Below, in pieces: positions 1 through 7,474 of a stretch of DNA of 64,000 nucleotides. This DNA comes from JAZDIU01 sp043804635 (GTDB taxonomy: Bacteria > Chloroflexota > Dehalococcoidia > Dehalococcoidales > UBA2162): the NCBI GenBank assembly GCA_043804635.1, contig JAZDIU010000011.1, positions 1 through 64,000 of the forward strand, read 5' to 3'. Position 1 is the first letter of the stretch, and the number at the start of each line of letters is the position of its first letter. The notes beneath the pieces were generated by a model. That model had not been told where the DNA came from and ran no database searches. It was given only the letters and a program-made list of their open reading frames with translations. A program made the position numbers and the translations under genes.

Positions 1-2
1 AT

Positions 3-143
3 CAAGCCCCGTGGTTCATGGTTATAAAAGAATATTGGGTGGAGGACGTGGTTGTAGATGCTGCGGTATTATTTGAGATCTGGCCCAAATATTTCAAAAA
101 CAAATGGCTCAAAAAAAAGAAGATTAACAAGAGAAGGAGGTAA
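3..143 (+). CDS. 3' end of an unidentified protein (5' truncated)
   Basis: A reading frame enters from the left edge and ends at TAA 141-143, two bases before the next ATG. The 46 visible residues are rich in W, V and F and finish in a strongly basic tail (KWLKKKKINKRRR). No domain is recognisable. Its last codons contain the AGAAGGAGG that serves as ribosome-binding site for the next gene, a coupling seen throughout this window. The start lies outside the window. It could be chance, since only 141 bases are visible. Confidence 0.5.
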   Translation, partial: QAPWFMVIKEYWVEDVVVDAAVLFEIWPKYFKNKWLKKKKINKRRR

Positions 144-145
144 CC

Positions 146-397
146 ATGACAAAAGTAACACCCGAGAAAATGGCCGAGTACGAGGAATACGTCAAAGGGC
201 CTGGCAAGTTCGAGTGCGAGGCCCGGTACGTCCCTTATTACTGGGGAGTCTTCCTGGAGGGATTCGCCGATGAGGACGACGGGAAGATTCTTTCCTTCAA
301 CGTATCCGCCGAGGATAAAGAGAACTTCCCGGAACTCAAGCGGCGTAAGGTTATCAAGCTATACGAAGACGACATTGGATTCGTTCGTGAGATTTAG
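146..397 (+). CDS. Small acidic hypothetical protein, 83 aa
   Basis: ATG 146 is preceded by AGAAGGAGG at ideal spacing. The product is hydrophilic and acidic, with an aromatic patch (RYVPYYWGVFLEGF) in the first half and KVIKLYEDDIGFVREI at the end. That pattern resembles a small beta-rich fold, but I do not recognise a family. It opens a run of small co-directional genes. Function unknown. Confidence 0.8.
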   Translation: MTKVTPEKMAEYEEYVKGPGKFECEARYVPYYWGVFLEGFADEDDGKILSFNVSAEDKENFPELKRRKVIKLYEDDIGFVREI

Positions 398-441
398 TCC
401 GACCGAGGATGACCCGGCGGACAGGTTAGGAGGTAAGGAAG

Positions 442-729
442 ATGGGACCAAGAGAATACGCAATCAGAGAGGAAAAGGATGCAGCGCATCAGATAGGCCG
501 ATATGAGGGCAAGCGGGACGCCTATGAAGAGATGGCCCGTCACCTCGACCCAGTCAGGTATTGCCAGGATTGTGGACAGGACTACAAGGAACCCGGCTCC
601 CACTGGGGGAAAACCAGAGAGGAGCACGAACCGGAGTGCCAGCAGCGGAACGACAGGATTGCCGCTGAGAGAAAAGCATATTTCGAGCAATTCCTGTTAG
701 AGCAAAGCAAAAACGAAAAAACTCCATAG
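442..729 (+). CDS. Small protein with putative C2HC zinc site, 95 aa
   Basis: ATG 442 follows TTAGGAGGTAAGGAAG. The product is highly charged and helical at both ends. Its middle has CQDCG, then a His (EEH) and a Cys (PEC) about 25 residues on, which could form one zinc site. No named family is recognised. A role in nucleic-acid binding would fit but is inference only. Confidence 0.8.
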   Translation: MGPREYAIREEKDAAHQIGRYEGKRDAYEEMARHLDPVRYCQDCGQDYKEPGSHWGKTREEHEPECQQRNDRIAAERKAYFEQFLLEQSKNEKTP

Positions 730-796
730 AACCGATCCCCAAGAAAGAAGGTGTAGAAAAGCCCGGTAGAGACGAGAGGGGATAATCAATTTAATA

Positions 797-848
797 CGGC
801 CGCCGAAAATTTAAACCACGAGACATACTTTTGTACCTTCGGCGGCCG
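797..848. repeat. 11-bp GC-rich inverted repeat upstream of the DUF7007-like gene
   Basis: CGGCCGCCGAA (797-807) and its exact complement TTCGGCGGCCG (838-848) are separated by 30 bases of AT-rich DNA. It lies in the gap between the genes ending at 729 and starting at 881, just before the GGAGG of the latter. It could be an operator, an RNA hairpin or a weak terminator. There is no T tract after it. Confidence 0.6.
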
Positions 849-880
849 AATTAAGAGGATTATTAAAACGGAGGTTGAAA

Positions 881-1435
881 ATGACTTATACACCTTGGGG
901 AGAATCGGACAGCCAGCACAAATTAGCGGACGGCATTATCTTGTACGGCACTCCCAGCCACGGTGGAATTCATGTCAGGGATGATCTGAATACCAAAATT
1001 CCCGATTACATGAGAAATGAAAACGGTTGGTACGAAGAGGATTGCGAGTGGTGCAAAGTTGCCATCATTTTCTGCAAAGCATTTGATGGAAAACAAAACA
1101 AGGCGGCCGTTGATACTTTCAGGAGTTATTTCCCTGACGCCTACGAAAAATACTTCCACGTTTCACTGAAACCCGGCGAATCAATGATAAGGGACGAACA
1201 CCAGTTCTTCATTAACCATAAAAATGATTATATTGTTGTTACAGCCCGAGGAGACCATGACCACGGCGTTCCTAAAGGAATGGTTCAATGCTTCGCCGTG
1301 CGCGGCGGTAGAGACGCGAATGGTCATCCTGCTTCAGACCAAGAGGCTTACTTCCTTGTACCCGAAGCCGAATATCAGCTACGCAATCATTACGGCTTTG
1401 TCGTCGACGAAGCCAAACATAAAAGAGTCGGATAA
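881..1435 (+). CDS. DUF7007-like protein, 184 aa
   Basis: I choose ATG 881 because GGAGG at 870-874 is correctly spaced. An upstream in-frame TTG at 875 overlaps the ribosome-binding site. Landmarks in order are TPWG near the N-terminus, PSHGGIHV, IPDYMR, GWYEEDCEW, a PGES segment, VPKGM, and YFLVPEAEY followed by GFVVD. From memory this pattern matches DUF7007, a family of unknown function common on plasmids, phages and integrative elements, often with PRTRC or DUF932 genes. Both occur nearby here. The biochemical role is unknown. Two bases after its stop lies a copy of the 16-bp dispersed dyad. Confidence 0.75.
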   Translation: MTYTPWGESDSQHKLADGIILYGTPSHGGIHVRDDLNTKIPDYMRNENGWYEEDCEWCKVAIIFCKAFDGKQNKAAVDTFRSYFPDAYEKYFHVSLKPGESMIRDEHQFFINHKNDYIVVTARGDHDHGVPKGMVQCFAVRGGRDANGHPASDQEAYFLVPEAEYQLRNHYGFVVDEAKHKRVG

Positions 1436-1436
1436 A

Positions 1437-1452
1437 TATTTCTTGAGAAATA
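1437..1452. repeat. 16-bp dispersed dyad, copy 1 (TG centre)
   Basis: TATTTCTTGAGAAATA starts two bases after the TAA of the preceding gene and sits just before the GAGGTG ribosome-binding site of the next. It is an exact family member: 7-bp arms around a CA or TG centre. Confidence 0.85.
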
Positions 1453-1465
1453 AAAAGAGGTGAAA

Positions 1466-1906
1466 ATGCAAGAAAACTTGTTTCCTGATTCCCCGGCCTC
1501 AAAAACATCATCAATCATTACAACTTTTGACCCTCGTGGTGAGACTTGTGGTGAAGCTTGCTGGTACGCGAGAGAAGAAGTTTGTCGGTGATCATGCCAA
1601 GGCAAAAACCATGGCATCTTACGTCACGGCGACGGTCGTCGGCCGGAGCGCACCTGTCACAGAAAAGGGAAATGGTACAAGCTTGTCGCTGTTACTGATT
1701 ATAACAACGCCTACAAAACGAGCAGGGATGATTACGGACGGTGGCTCCGCAAAATCGGTTATAACAGCGGTCGGCTTTATCCTGATTTTATCTTCTACGA
1801 GAAAGCGAGCCCTAGCCAACTCAAGTGGTTAGAAGTGACCAATGTTACCGTAGATGGTGACAAGTATATGGTTTGGGAGAGGTCAGATGTTAAGAAAGAT
1901 TGGTGA
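1466..1906 (+). CDS. Cys-motif protein interrupted by one in-frame TGA; candidate recoded gene
   Basis: ATG 1466 follows AAGAGGTGAAA. The frame runs 41 codons to TGA 1589-1591 and then stays open in the same frame for 104 more codons to TGA 1904-1906. The downstream part looks like real protein (KWYKLVAVTDYNNAYKTS, YPDFIFYEKASPSQLKWLEV). The first TGA sits in C-x3-C-x7-C-R-TGA-S-C-QGKNHG. The gene at 11446-11652 has the same spacing with TGA at the same place. From memory, related proteins have a CxCxC-GG-x-x-HG motif, so the TGA replaces a cysteine codon. A hairpin (ATGCCA 1594-1599, TGGCAT 1612-1617) follows the TGA directly, as a bacterial SECIS would. Alternatives are a nonsense mutation or a sequencing error. 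TGG encodes Trp and TGA ends other genes here, so wholesale reassignment is unlikely. Confidence 0.65.
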
Positions 1907-1909
1907 AAC

Positions 1910-2308
1910 GTGAATTACGAAGAATTAACACCCGAAGAAAAACTATACCACGCAATTTTTGGGCTACCATCAGAAATTAAACACTTTCTTACCCCTGAAG
2001 GTATCCAAGCCTTGACTAATGCACTTGAAATACTTGACCGAGAACACAAGGACAGAGGTAAAGTCCTCCGCCTCAGATTTGGTATTATCCCAGTAACAAA
2101 TGAAGAAATAACAAAAAGAAGAGAACGGAGAAAACGTCATTCTACCTATGATGAAAAATGCATCCTTTCTCCTTGCCGTACCTTAAGTGAAACGGCTAAA
2201 TATTTCAATGTGACCCGTGAAAGAATACACCAAGTAGAAACAAAGATGCTTCGATATTTAAGACACCGAAACTATTCTACGAAATTAAAACCCTATTTAG
2301 AAAGGTAA
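1910..2308 (+). CDS. Sigma-70 region 4-like DNA-binding protein, 132 aa
   Basis: The GTG start at 1910 lies four bases after the previous stop. The first half is helical. The second half carries the sigma region 4 signature: VLRLRFGI, then RTLSETAKYFNVTRERIHQVETKMLRYLRH and a final KLKPYL, closely resembling the RpoD C-terminus. Region 2 is absent, so it cannot be a complete sigma factor. It may be a region-4 regulator that contacts RNA polymerase or binds -35-like DNA. The ribosome-binding site is weak, so translation may be coupled to the TGA-interrupted gene upstream. Confidence 0.8.
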   Translation: MNYEELTPEEKLYHAIFGLPSEIKHFLTPEGIQALTNALEILDREHKDRGKVLRLRFGIIPVTNEEITKRRERRKRHSTYDEKCILSPCRTLSETAKYFNVTRERIHQVETKMLRYLRHRNYSTKLKPYLER

Positions 2309-2345
2309 AAACCAGAACAAGAAATAAATAAACAGGAGGTGAAAT

Positions 2346-2540
2346 TTGCCTGAACAAAAGGGGTGGCGATGGTTTATTAAGTTTCCCCTTGATGCTTATG
2401 CGCTGGGGCCAAGCCCTGACTACTTCATGAACGAACGAGAGGCACGTAAACATTACCGGGAATGGGAGGGTGTCAAACGATTACCAAGGGGTACACAGCT
2501 TTGGAAAGCGAACGAAAAAGAATATCCATTAAGGAGGTGA
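2346..2540 (+). CDS. Small hypothetical protein, 64 aa (TTG start)
   Basis: TTG 2346 is preceded by AGGAGGTGAAATT, which decides the start. The product is rich in W, Y and P (GWRWFIKFPLDAY, YREWEGVKRLPRGTQLW) and probably a compact single domain. Family not recognised. Three TTG-start genes in this area share the same AGGAGGTGAA-type leader. Confidence 0.75.
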   Translation: MPEQKGWRWFIKFPLDAYALGPSPDYFMNEREARKHYREWEGVKRLPRGTQLWKANEKEYPLRR

Positions 2541-2543
2541 AAA

Positions 2544-2750
2544 TTGAGCTTGTATGATTACAAAGAAGGTATCCGTATCTCTCTTAGAGATTCATCCTTT
2601 TACGGTCTTATTCAAGCCGCTATGCGACAGGCTGATTCGGAGAATATCGAAAAACTAAAAAGGGCATTCCCTGAAACATGGGAAGAGCTACAAGCCAGAT
2701 ACAATGCACCTGGAGGGATTTTACCGGGAGATGGAACGGGTAGAAAGTAA
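2544..2750 (+). CDS. Small helical hypothetical protein, 68 aa (TTG start)
   Basis: TTG 2544 follows AAGGAGGTGAAAA and lies three bases after the previous stop. Predicted helices in the middle (SFYGLIQAAMRQADSENIEKLKRAFPETWEEL) end in a glycine-rich tail. No family recognised. Translationally coupled to its neighbour. Confidence 0.75.
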   Translation: MSLYDYKEGIRISLRDSSFYGLIQAAMRQADSENIEKLKRAFPETWEELQARYNAPGGILPGDGTGRK

Positions 2751-2792
2751 GAACAAGAGCGAGAATATAAAAAATAAAACAGGAGGTGAATT

Positions 2793-3308
2793 ATGTCGGA
2801 CAAAAAAGAAAACAGGGCTAAGGAACAAGCAAGAATGCAACTGGACGGAATCGTTATCATGATGAAGCGCCTTAATCACATCGATATTTGTGAGAATGGC
2901 AACGGAAGTGAACCGTGTGACCTCACCGATAAGGACCTTGTCGAGGGAATCGATGAGTATTGGAAAGACGGACAAGTAATCACCGATGAAGAACGCGAGG
3001 AATACAGCGTCAAATACCATGACGAGGACCAAATCAGGGAATCCATTAACGAAGACCCTCTCTCGATTGAATTTCGCGGAGGTTGGCATACACCCGGAGA
3101 AATAACCGGAGACGAGGAATATAAAATACTCCTCTGTACCGGAGGCCCGGCTGTCCAAATTACCGGAGACCTCGACAACGGTCAGGCACACAATGCTCGC
3201 CTGGAATACCAAGACTGGTTCACACCATGGACGGACTATTTTGAATTCAAGAATGACGAGCGCGACCTTCTACTCCAATACGCGCAACAATTCTGTTACG
3301 AAGGTTAA
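2793..3308 (+). CDS. Conserved phage-type hypothetical protein, 171 aa
   Basis: ATG 2793 follows ACAGGAGGTGAATT. The N-terminus is charged and helical. The C-terminal half contains ILLCTGGPAVQITGDLDNGQA, LEYQDWFTPWTDY and a final LLLQYAQQFCYEG. I recall this combination (TGGPA-x-x-I-x-G-LD then LEYQDWxTPW) from many hypothetical proteins of phages and plasmids, without an assigned function. It is a useful marker that this is accessory DNA. Confidence 0.8.
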   Translation: MSDKKENRAKEQARMQLDGIVIMMKRLNHIDICENGNGSEPCDLTDKDLVEGIDEYWKDGQVITDEEREEYSVKYHDEDQIRESINEDPLSIEFRGGWHTPGEITGDEEYKILLCTGGPAVQITGDLDNGQAHNARLEYQDWFTPWTDYFEFKNDERDLLLQYAQQFCYEG

Positions 3309-3326
3309 AATAAGAGAGGAGGGGCA

Positions 3327-3527
3327 ATGATCTTTATAATACCAACTGGCATCGTTATGTTTGTTATCGGTTTTGTACTTGCAGCCCGTTTGTTGTTAAG
3401 GGCCCAACGAATATGTCCGCATGATATCGGAACGGCCAGAGACCATGGCCTTGTAAGATGTAAAAAATGCGGGACGATTTTTTACGCGATACCGCATACG
3501 AGGGAAATAAATAATGAAAGAAAGTAA
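3327..3527 (+). CDS. Membrane-anchored zinc-ribbon-like small protein, 66 aa
   Basis: ATG 3327 follows GAGAGGAGGGGCA. Residues 2-24 form one hydrophobic segment (IFIIPTGIVMFVIGFVLAARLLL). The rest has a Cys and His (ICPHD) and a CKKCG pair, consistent with one zinc site on the cytoplasmic side. The end overlaps the next gene by 14 bases. Role unknown. Confidence 0.75.
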   Translation: MIFIIPTGIVMFVIGFVLAARLLLRAQRICPHDIGTARDHGLVRCKKCGTIFYAIPHTREINNERK

Positions 3528-3810
3528 AATCGAACAATTAAGGCAAGCTTACAAGGTTATTCTTACCGAGAAAGTAAACACGGACCCGGAATACAATTGG
3601 CCGGACAAATCCGAAGCCTCGATTGACGACTGTATTAACAAGATGTTCAAAGCGGTCGCTCGAAGTGGTAGGTCTGACTGGCTGAAATACAATTCGGCGC
3701 TTAAGGTTGCTTGCAAAAATGTCGGAATCAAGAAATCAAGCGAGTTAAGAGAATTGTTCAAAGGGTTTGAAATAACGGACAATCCAACGAAGCAAGAAGC
3801 TCAATTTTAG
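3514..3810 (+). CDS. Small helical hypothetical protein, 98 aa
   Basis: ATG 3514 lies inside the end of the previous gene, so the two are translationally coupled. Its own ribosome-binding site (GAGGGAAATAA) is moderate. The product is mostly helical and lysine-rich (IEQLRQAYKVILTEKV, LKYNSALKVACKNVGIKKSSELRELF). No family recognised. Confidence 0.7.
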   Translation: MKESKIEQLRQAYKVILTEKVNTDPEYNWPDKSEASIDDCINKMFKAVARSGRSDWLKYNSALKVACKNVGIKKSSELRELFKGFEITDNPTKQEAQF

Positions 3811-3823
3811 AAGGAGGTGAACA

Positions 3824-4117
3824 TTGTTTACGCCAGAACAGGAAAAAGAATACCTGGACAATAGCGGCGGGAAATGCCCGGTATGCGGATCCGAAAATAT
3901 CGTGGCTTACGGAGGAATGGATTTCGATGGTAACGGCACCGCTTCTGAAAAGGTGCAGTGTAACAACTGTGGTGCTAAATGGTATGACATTTATAACCTT
4001 ATCGGAATCCAGCAAATCAATGACGAAGACGAACAACCCATTCCCTTAATCTTAACGCAGACCGACAACGAAGACGATAGTGGAATTGATTTTAAGGAGG
4101 TAAAACATAATGGATAA
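3824..4117 (+). CDS. Zinc-ribbon protein, 97 aa (TTG start)
   Basis: TTG 3824 is set by AGAAGGAGGTGAACA. After a short helix comes CPVCG (about residue 18), and 28 residues on CNNCGAKWYDIYNLIG, a complete four-Cys ribbon of the type found in small phage and plasmid proteins. The acidic tail (DEDEQPIPL, DNEDDSGIDF) overlaps the next gene by 8 bases. Nucleic-acid or protein binding is likely but unproven. Confidence 0.8.
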   Translation: MFTPEQEKEYLDNSGGKCPVCGSENIVAYGGMDFDGNGTASEKVQCNNCGAKWYDIYNLIGIQQINDEDEQPIPLILTQTDNEDDSGIDFKEVKHNG

Positions 4118-4589
4118 AAAAGAAAATTCAATCCAGGGATTGACAGAATTCCAGCACCAGCTCCTCAAAGAATTCGAAATAAGAGTCCTGGAAATCATGG
4201 AACTCGACGATCTTCCTGAATCCGATTGGGAAGAATTCCCGGCGCTCTGGAGTGGATACGGTCCAGACCAAGGCGGTTGCTTTCGTGACGGCGGTATCTT
4301 TGATAATCATGAAGATGTTAACCGTGGAATTTATAACAAGTTTTACTGCCTTCTCCGCTTTGTAACTGAAAAAATTGAAGAGCACTGCCAGGTAACGAAT
4401 ATGTTGTCTGTCTTTATTGACCCGGATTACTACGACAACACTCGCGGCATGATTCTCAATCTGAACGCGATGAAAGTTGTCTTTTTTGAATCCGATAAAG
4501 CCTGGCTTTGGGAATGGTCAACACCAGTGGACCTCGCGAATAGCATCGAGGAGTTTATTTCAAGAGGTATCCAAGAATATAAAAGATAA
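4110..4589 (+). CDS. Hypothetical protein, 159 aa
   Basis: ATG 4110 follows TTAAGGAGGTAAAACATA and overlaps the previous gene. The protein is acidic and soluble with many aromatic residues (EEFPALWSGYGPDQGGCFRDG, DPDYYDNTRGM, KAWLWEWSTPVDLANSIEEFI). No motif identifies a family. Confidence 0.75.
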   Translation: MDKKENSIQGLTEFQHQLLKEFEIRVLEIMELDDLPESDWEEFPALWSGYGPDQGGCFRDGGIFDNHEDVNRGIYNKFYCLLRFVTEKIEEHCQVTNMLSVFIDPDYYDNTRGMILNLNAMKVVFFESDKAWLWEWSTPVDLANSIEEFISRGIQEYKR

Positions 4590-4604
4590 AACCCGGAGGA
4601 AATC

Positions 4605-5636
4605 GTGAGTTACGAAATAATCTACGGTAAGCAATTCATCAAACTTCAATCGACCGGCGAAGTTATACCAATGATTCTCACCGGCAGCAATAATTGTTAC
4701 GAAATAGCTCCTGGCGGAGGTAATGGCCGGAGAGAAAGAAGCTGGACGAATCTACACTACTACAACGAGGGCACCAACCTCTCCGTAAAACCGGAAGTCC
4801 TATTGGCTAACCTGGATACCGAACTTGCTAAAAGAATAAAAAGCGCGGCAGAAAGCCCATATGCCGACAAGGGTGACACTCCGGAGAACGTTAAAGCCCA
4901 TTTCGGATACTACGAGGGCCTGGCGGTCGGCGGTGGGTCATGCTCCGATACGTCATGGGGAAAGCGGCGAAATGTGTTCGCGAACGGGATCAAAGGTGCT
5001 AAGACAATCGAAGAACTGGATGCCTTGGGAATCAATCCGTATTTCAATCATTACCCCCGTGAAAATGACGGCGCGCCCGGTTATCAGGGCTTGCACTCTG
5101 AGCAGGAATACTTTATCGAACTAGAAAAGTGGCTAGCATGGCAAAACCTTGGTGAGCATCGTTCGTTCAGCCTGTCCTTCAGTCCGATGGACACTGATAG
5201 AGTCCTTGAAAGACTGCGAGCAGCGGTTCCGCCAAAAGAACCGACGCCGAAAGTTTGTATCGGACAAAACTATTACTTTGTCTTGAGCAACGATCAAGGC
5301 AGTCTAATCCGCTATACCAGCCGAGGCTACAAATATTCATACGACGGTTTCAGTGCCAAGCAATACCGGACCGAGGAAGAAGCGGAGGCTTACCGGCAAA
5401 ACTTAATCAAGAAAGGAAAGTACCGAGCTGACACATGGAAGGTCGAAAAGATAATGCGACCAACAACTTTCGAAGTATCGGCAAAAGAAGCCGCAAACGA
5501 AAAATTCCACAAGAAGCAATGTTTTAAAATGGAGGGAGGAAAATTAAGGACATGGAATTACAATACTAAAATGAGTCAAAAAAAGAGAACGGGAGGTGAG
5601 TTATGCCAAAATGCCCAAAATGCGGTAAAGAAATAG
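4605..5636 (+). CDS. Hypothetical protein, 343 aa (GTG start)
   Basis: GTG 4605 follows CCCGGAGGAAATC. The first 200 residues are polar and aromatic (YGKQFIKLQSTGEVIPM, GSNNCYEIAPGGGNGRRERSW, VGGGSCSDTSWGKRR, FNHYPREND). The central part has a YYFVLSNDQGSLIRYTS strand-rich segment. The last 18 residues read through the ribosome-binding site and start of the next gene (5603), so the C-terminus may be a recent extension after loss of an earlier stop. No family assigned. Confidence 0.75.
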   Translation: MSYEIIYGKQFIKLQSTGEVIPMILTGSNNCYEIAPGGGNGRRERSWTNLHYYNEGTNLSVKPEVLLANLDTELAKRIKSAAESPYADKGDTPENVKAHFGYYEGLAVGGGSCSDTSWGKRRNVFANGIKGAKTIEELDALGINPYFNHYPRENDGAPGYQGLHSEQEYFIELEKWLAWQNLGEHRSFSLSFSPMDTDRVLERLRAAVPPKEPTPKVCIGQNYYFVLSNDQGSLIRYTSRGYKYSYDGFSAKQYRTEEEAEAYRQNLIKKGKYRADTWKVEKIMRPTTFEVSAKEAANEKFHKKQCFKMEGGKLRTWNYNTKMSQKKRTGGELCQNAQNAVKK

Positions 5637-5722
5637 ACGGTCTACACTTCGAGAACAATTTTGGAAAAACGGAATCAGAACAGCGGAAGCCGCTTTTGGT
5701 TACCCGACAACATATTTGGTGA
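5603..5722 (+). CDS. Very small CxxC protein, 39 aa
   Basis: ATG 5603 is preceded by CGGGAGGTGAGTT. The product starts MPKCPKCGKEIDGL and is then polar. The CPKCG knuckle suggests half a zinc ribbon. Whether this is a full gene or a fragment is unclear. It overlaps the end of the 343-residue gene in another frame. Confidence 0.55.
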   Translation: MPKCPKCGKEIDGLHFENNFGKTESEQRKPLLVTRQHIW

Positions 5723-5765
5723 TTAAAAATAAAAGAAGAAAAATAAAATAAAAACGGAGGTAAAC

Positions 5766-6173
5766 ATGGCACGCAAATTTTCCTACGACTCACGTGAATT
5801 TCAGGATCTCGATCCAACTTTAACACCGGAACAAATAAAACAACAATTTGTTCCCTTCTTTCCTGAACTCGCTACAGCCGACACCCGGGAAGTCAAAATG
5901 GAAAACGGAGATACTGTGTTCGTTTTCGAACGCAAGACTGGAACGAAGGGCCACGATAGGGACGGAGCTATGGACGGCCATTCGACAATGGAAGAGATAC
6001 CCAAAATAAGGGGAGTCTTCATCCTGCTTCCGCGATGCCCATGGTGTAAAAGTGATGAAAATACCAATCTTATCGTCGAAACAGGATTACATGTAAAGTT
6101 CCGCTGTGATAAATGCGGCCGCGTTTTCGAACACGAGATTAAAGTAGTCCCGGTCAGGCACGCGAGTTTATAA
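5766..6173 (+). CDS. PRTRC-C ubiquitin-like protein fused to a zinc ribbon, 135 aa
   Basis: ATG 5766 follows ACGGAGGTAAAC. Residues 1-62 match the PRTRC-C pattern: a KFSYDSREFQDLDPTLT opening, PEQIKQQFVPFFPELATA, then GDTVFVFERKTGTKG, the tail where stand-alone PRTRC-C proteins normally end. This is a beta-grasp, ubiquitin-like fold. Here the chain continues about 73 residues with a four-Cys ribbon, CPWCK at 91-95 and CDKCG at 114-118. The fusion is unusual. The GTKG junction would be a natural processing site for the JAB peptidase encoded 2.7 kb downstream. First gene of the PRTRC block. The family call is from memory of conserved residues. Confidence 0.8.
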   Translation: MARKFSYDSREFQDLDPTLTPEQIKQQFVPFFPELATADTREVKMENGDTVFVFERKTGTKGHDRDGAMDGHSTMEEIPKIRGVFILLPRCPWCKSDENTNLIVETGLHVKFRCDKCGRVFEHEIKVVPVRHASL

Positions 6174-6177
6174 ATAA

Positions 6178-6426
6178 ATGGACGCCTTAAACCCATCAAT
6201 GCTAGTCGCTTGCCTGTCTCGCGTCAAGGAATTCCATATTGACCTTATTGACCTGTCATGGAAATTCGTGAAAGAAGATGGAACCTTGGACGACGATCTG
6301 GTAAATATTCACAGGAAAGAAATTGAAGAAGCTTCCGACCAGGCACAATCCTATGTCAAAAGCGTCAGACTATCGGTAAATCGTATCCTTAGATTCAAAG
6401 AAAGAATGTACGGAAGGGAGGTGTGA
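6178..6426 (+). CDS. Small helical protein inside the PRTRC cluster, 82 aa
   Basis: ATG 6178 lies four bases after the PRTRC-C stop with no clear ribosome-binding site, so it is probably coupled. The product is almost entirely helical (LVACLSRVKEFHIDLIDLSWKFV, IEEASDQAQSYVKSVRLSVNRILRFKERM). Its last codons carry the GGGAGG used by PRTRC-F. Family not recognised. Confidence 0.7.
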   Translation: MDALNPSMLVACLSRVKEFHIDLIDLSWKFVKEDGTLDDDLVNIHRKEIEEASDQAQSYVKSVRLSVNRILRFKERMYGREV

Positions 6427-6427
6427 T

Positions 6428-7474
6428 ATTTGGAGCGTCGTAGACATCTGTTATGCCAACGATGAATATGTTCGAGAACATCGAGCCCGGGAAAGCGAAC
6501 CGGAACCGATTCAAGTCGTAACGGAAAGGGAAAAGATTATTCCTCAATCCGAACCTCTTGAAACTTTGGTAGCCAGGCTCAGAAAACCGTCACCGCTAGC
6601 TCTAGACTTACTGATACAGCTATTCGAACCGCCGCAGGGCTTGAACGAGTTCCTGGACCTTATCCGTGAATTCTTGCCCGAAAGGGAAGAAAAAATAATG
6701 GCGATAAAAGGTTCGGGAGAACGCATGCAAGAATTTGCGGATATTTTCTCCGACCATTACTTCCCCTTGATAAATGAAGCTATCTTCGATGACGACCAAA
6801 ATGGTTATTCCGCCTTGACTAACGAATGTCCAGTTAGGTTTCAGGCTCTTACCAACTTGGACTATAACGAAATCACGCAATCTGAGGATGAAACTGAAAT
6901 AATCCTTGCTTACGTGCTGGAAAATCCCTGGCACGACGACGATAGACCGGCTTTTGCTGAAGCCGCGCTTCCTTTAATTGGGGATAAGCTAATTCGGCAC
7001 ATTCCCAAAGACGGATTCCCAATAGACAAAATGGAAGATTGGCTAAAAGATACCGAATTTGAGCCGGTCGCTTTTTGGGGAAGCGTAATCTCGCAAGTTG
7101 CGGGCAATGTTTTCTTCGATTGCCCATACGATATCGAAGAAAGCGGCGCTCAGTATCAAGTATCATGGGATAGGCCAACAATAGAAAGGCTTGTCCTACA
7201 ATGGCACGAATTCGAGGACTGGCAAATAAATTGGGGTAAATTCAAAGAATGGTTTACAAAAGACCTGGTAAAAAACACGACAAATCTTTTAAGAATTCTG
7301 AAAGAAAGGAGCAAAAATGACGGAGACAGCGATAGCGACGACCCCCTCGACCCTATCATCGACCCTAACCAGGGGCGACTCTTTGACATCCTCTCCGACG
7401 ATTCTACAATGGCAGGTACCGGAGGTTCTACAAATACCACCGGACAAGCTGAGAGCCCGTTTGGACTTCTTTAA
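6428..7474 (+). CDS. PRTRC-F-like protein, 348 aa, probable ATT start
   Basis: The open frame extends upstream of the first conventional start (TTG 6566, which has no ribosome-binding site). The only well-placed initiator is ATT 6428, six bases after AGGGAGG 6415-6421 and two bases after the preceding stop. That gives 348 residues, close to the length I recall for PRTRC-F. The protein has an acidic middle with aromatic motifs (ENPWHDDDRPAFAEAALPLI, EPVAFWGSVISQVAG, LQWHEFEDWQINWGKF). Assignment rests mainly on position between PRTRC-C and PRTRC-B. The C-terminal 52 residues are acidic and Ser/Thr-rich and overlap the next gene by 158 bases. Biochemical role unknown. Confidence 0.6.
   Translation: MWSVVDICYANDEYVREHRARESEPEPIQVVTEREKIIPQSEPLETLVARLRKPSPLALDLLIQLFEPPQGLNEFLDLIREFLPEREEKIMAIKGSGERMQEFADIFSDHYFPLINEAIFDDDQNGYSALTNECPVRFQALTNLDYNEITQSEDETEIILAYVLENPWHDDDRPAFAEAALPLIGDKLIRHIPKDGFPIDKMEDWLKDTEFEPVAFWGSVISQVAGNVFFDCPYDIEESGAQYQVSWDRPTIERLVLQWHEFEDWQINWGKFKEWFTKDLVKNTTNLLRILKERSKNDGDSDSDDPLDPIIDPNQGRLFDILSDDSTMAGTGGSTNTTGQAESPFGLL

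Noticed and set aside
58..273. Frame starting at 58
   Set aside because: Overlaps two frames with better ribosome-binding and protein-like composition; its translation is Arg/Gly-rich without structure.
1527..1832. Alternative frame over the first TGA-interrupted gene
   Set aside because: Its Thr/Ser/Ile-rich translation lacks the Cys motif shared with 11446-11652 and has no ribosome-binding site.
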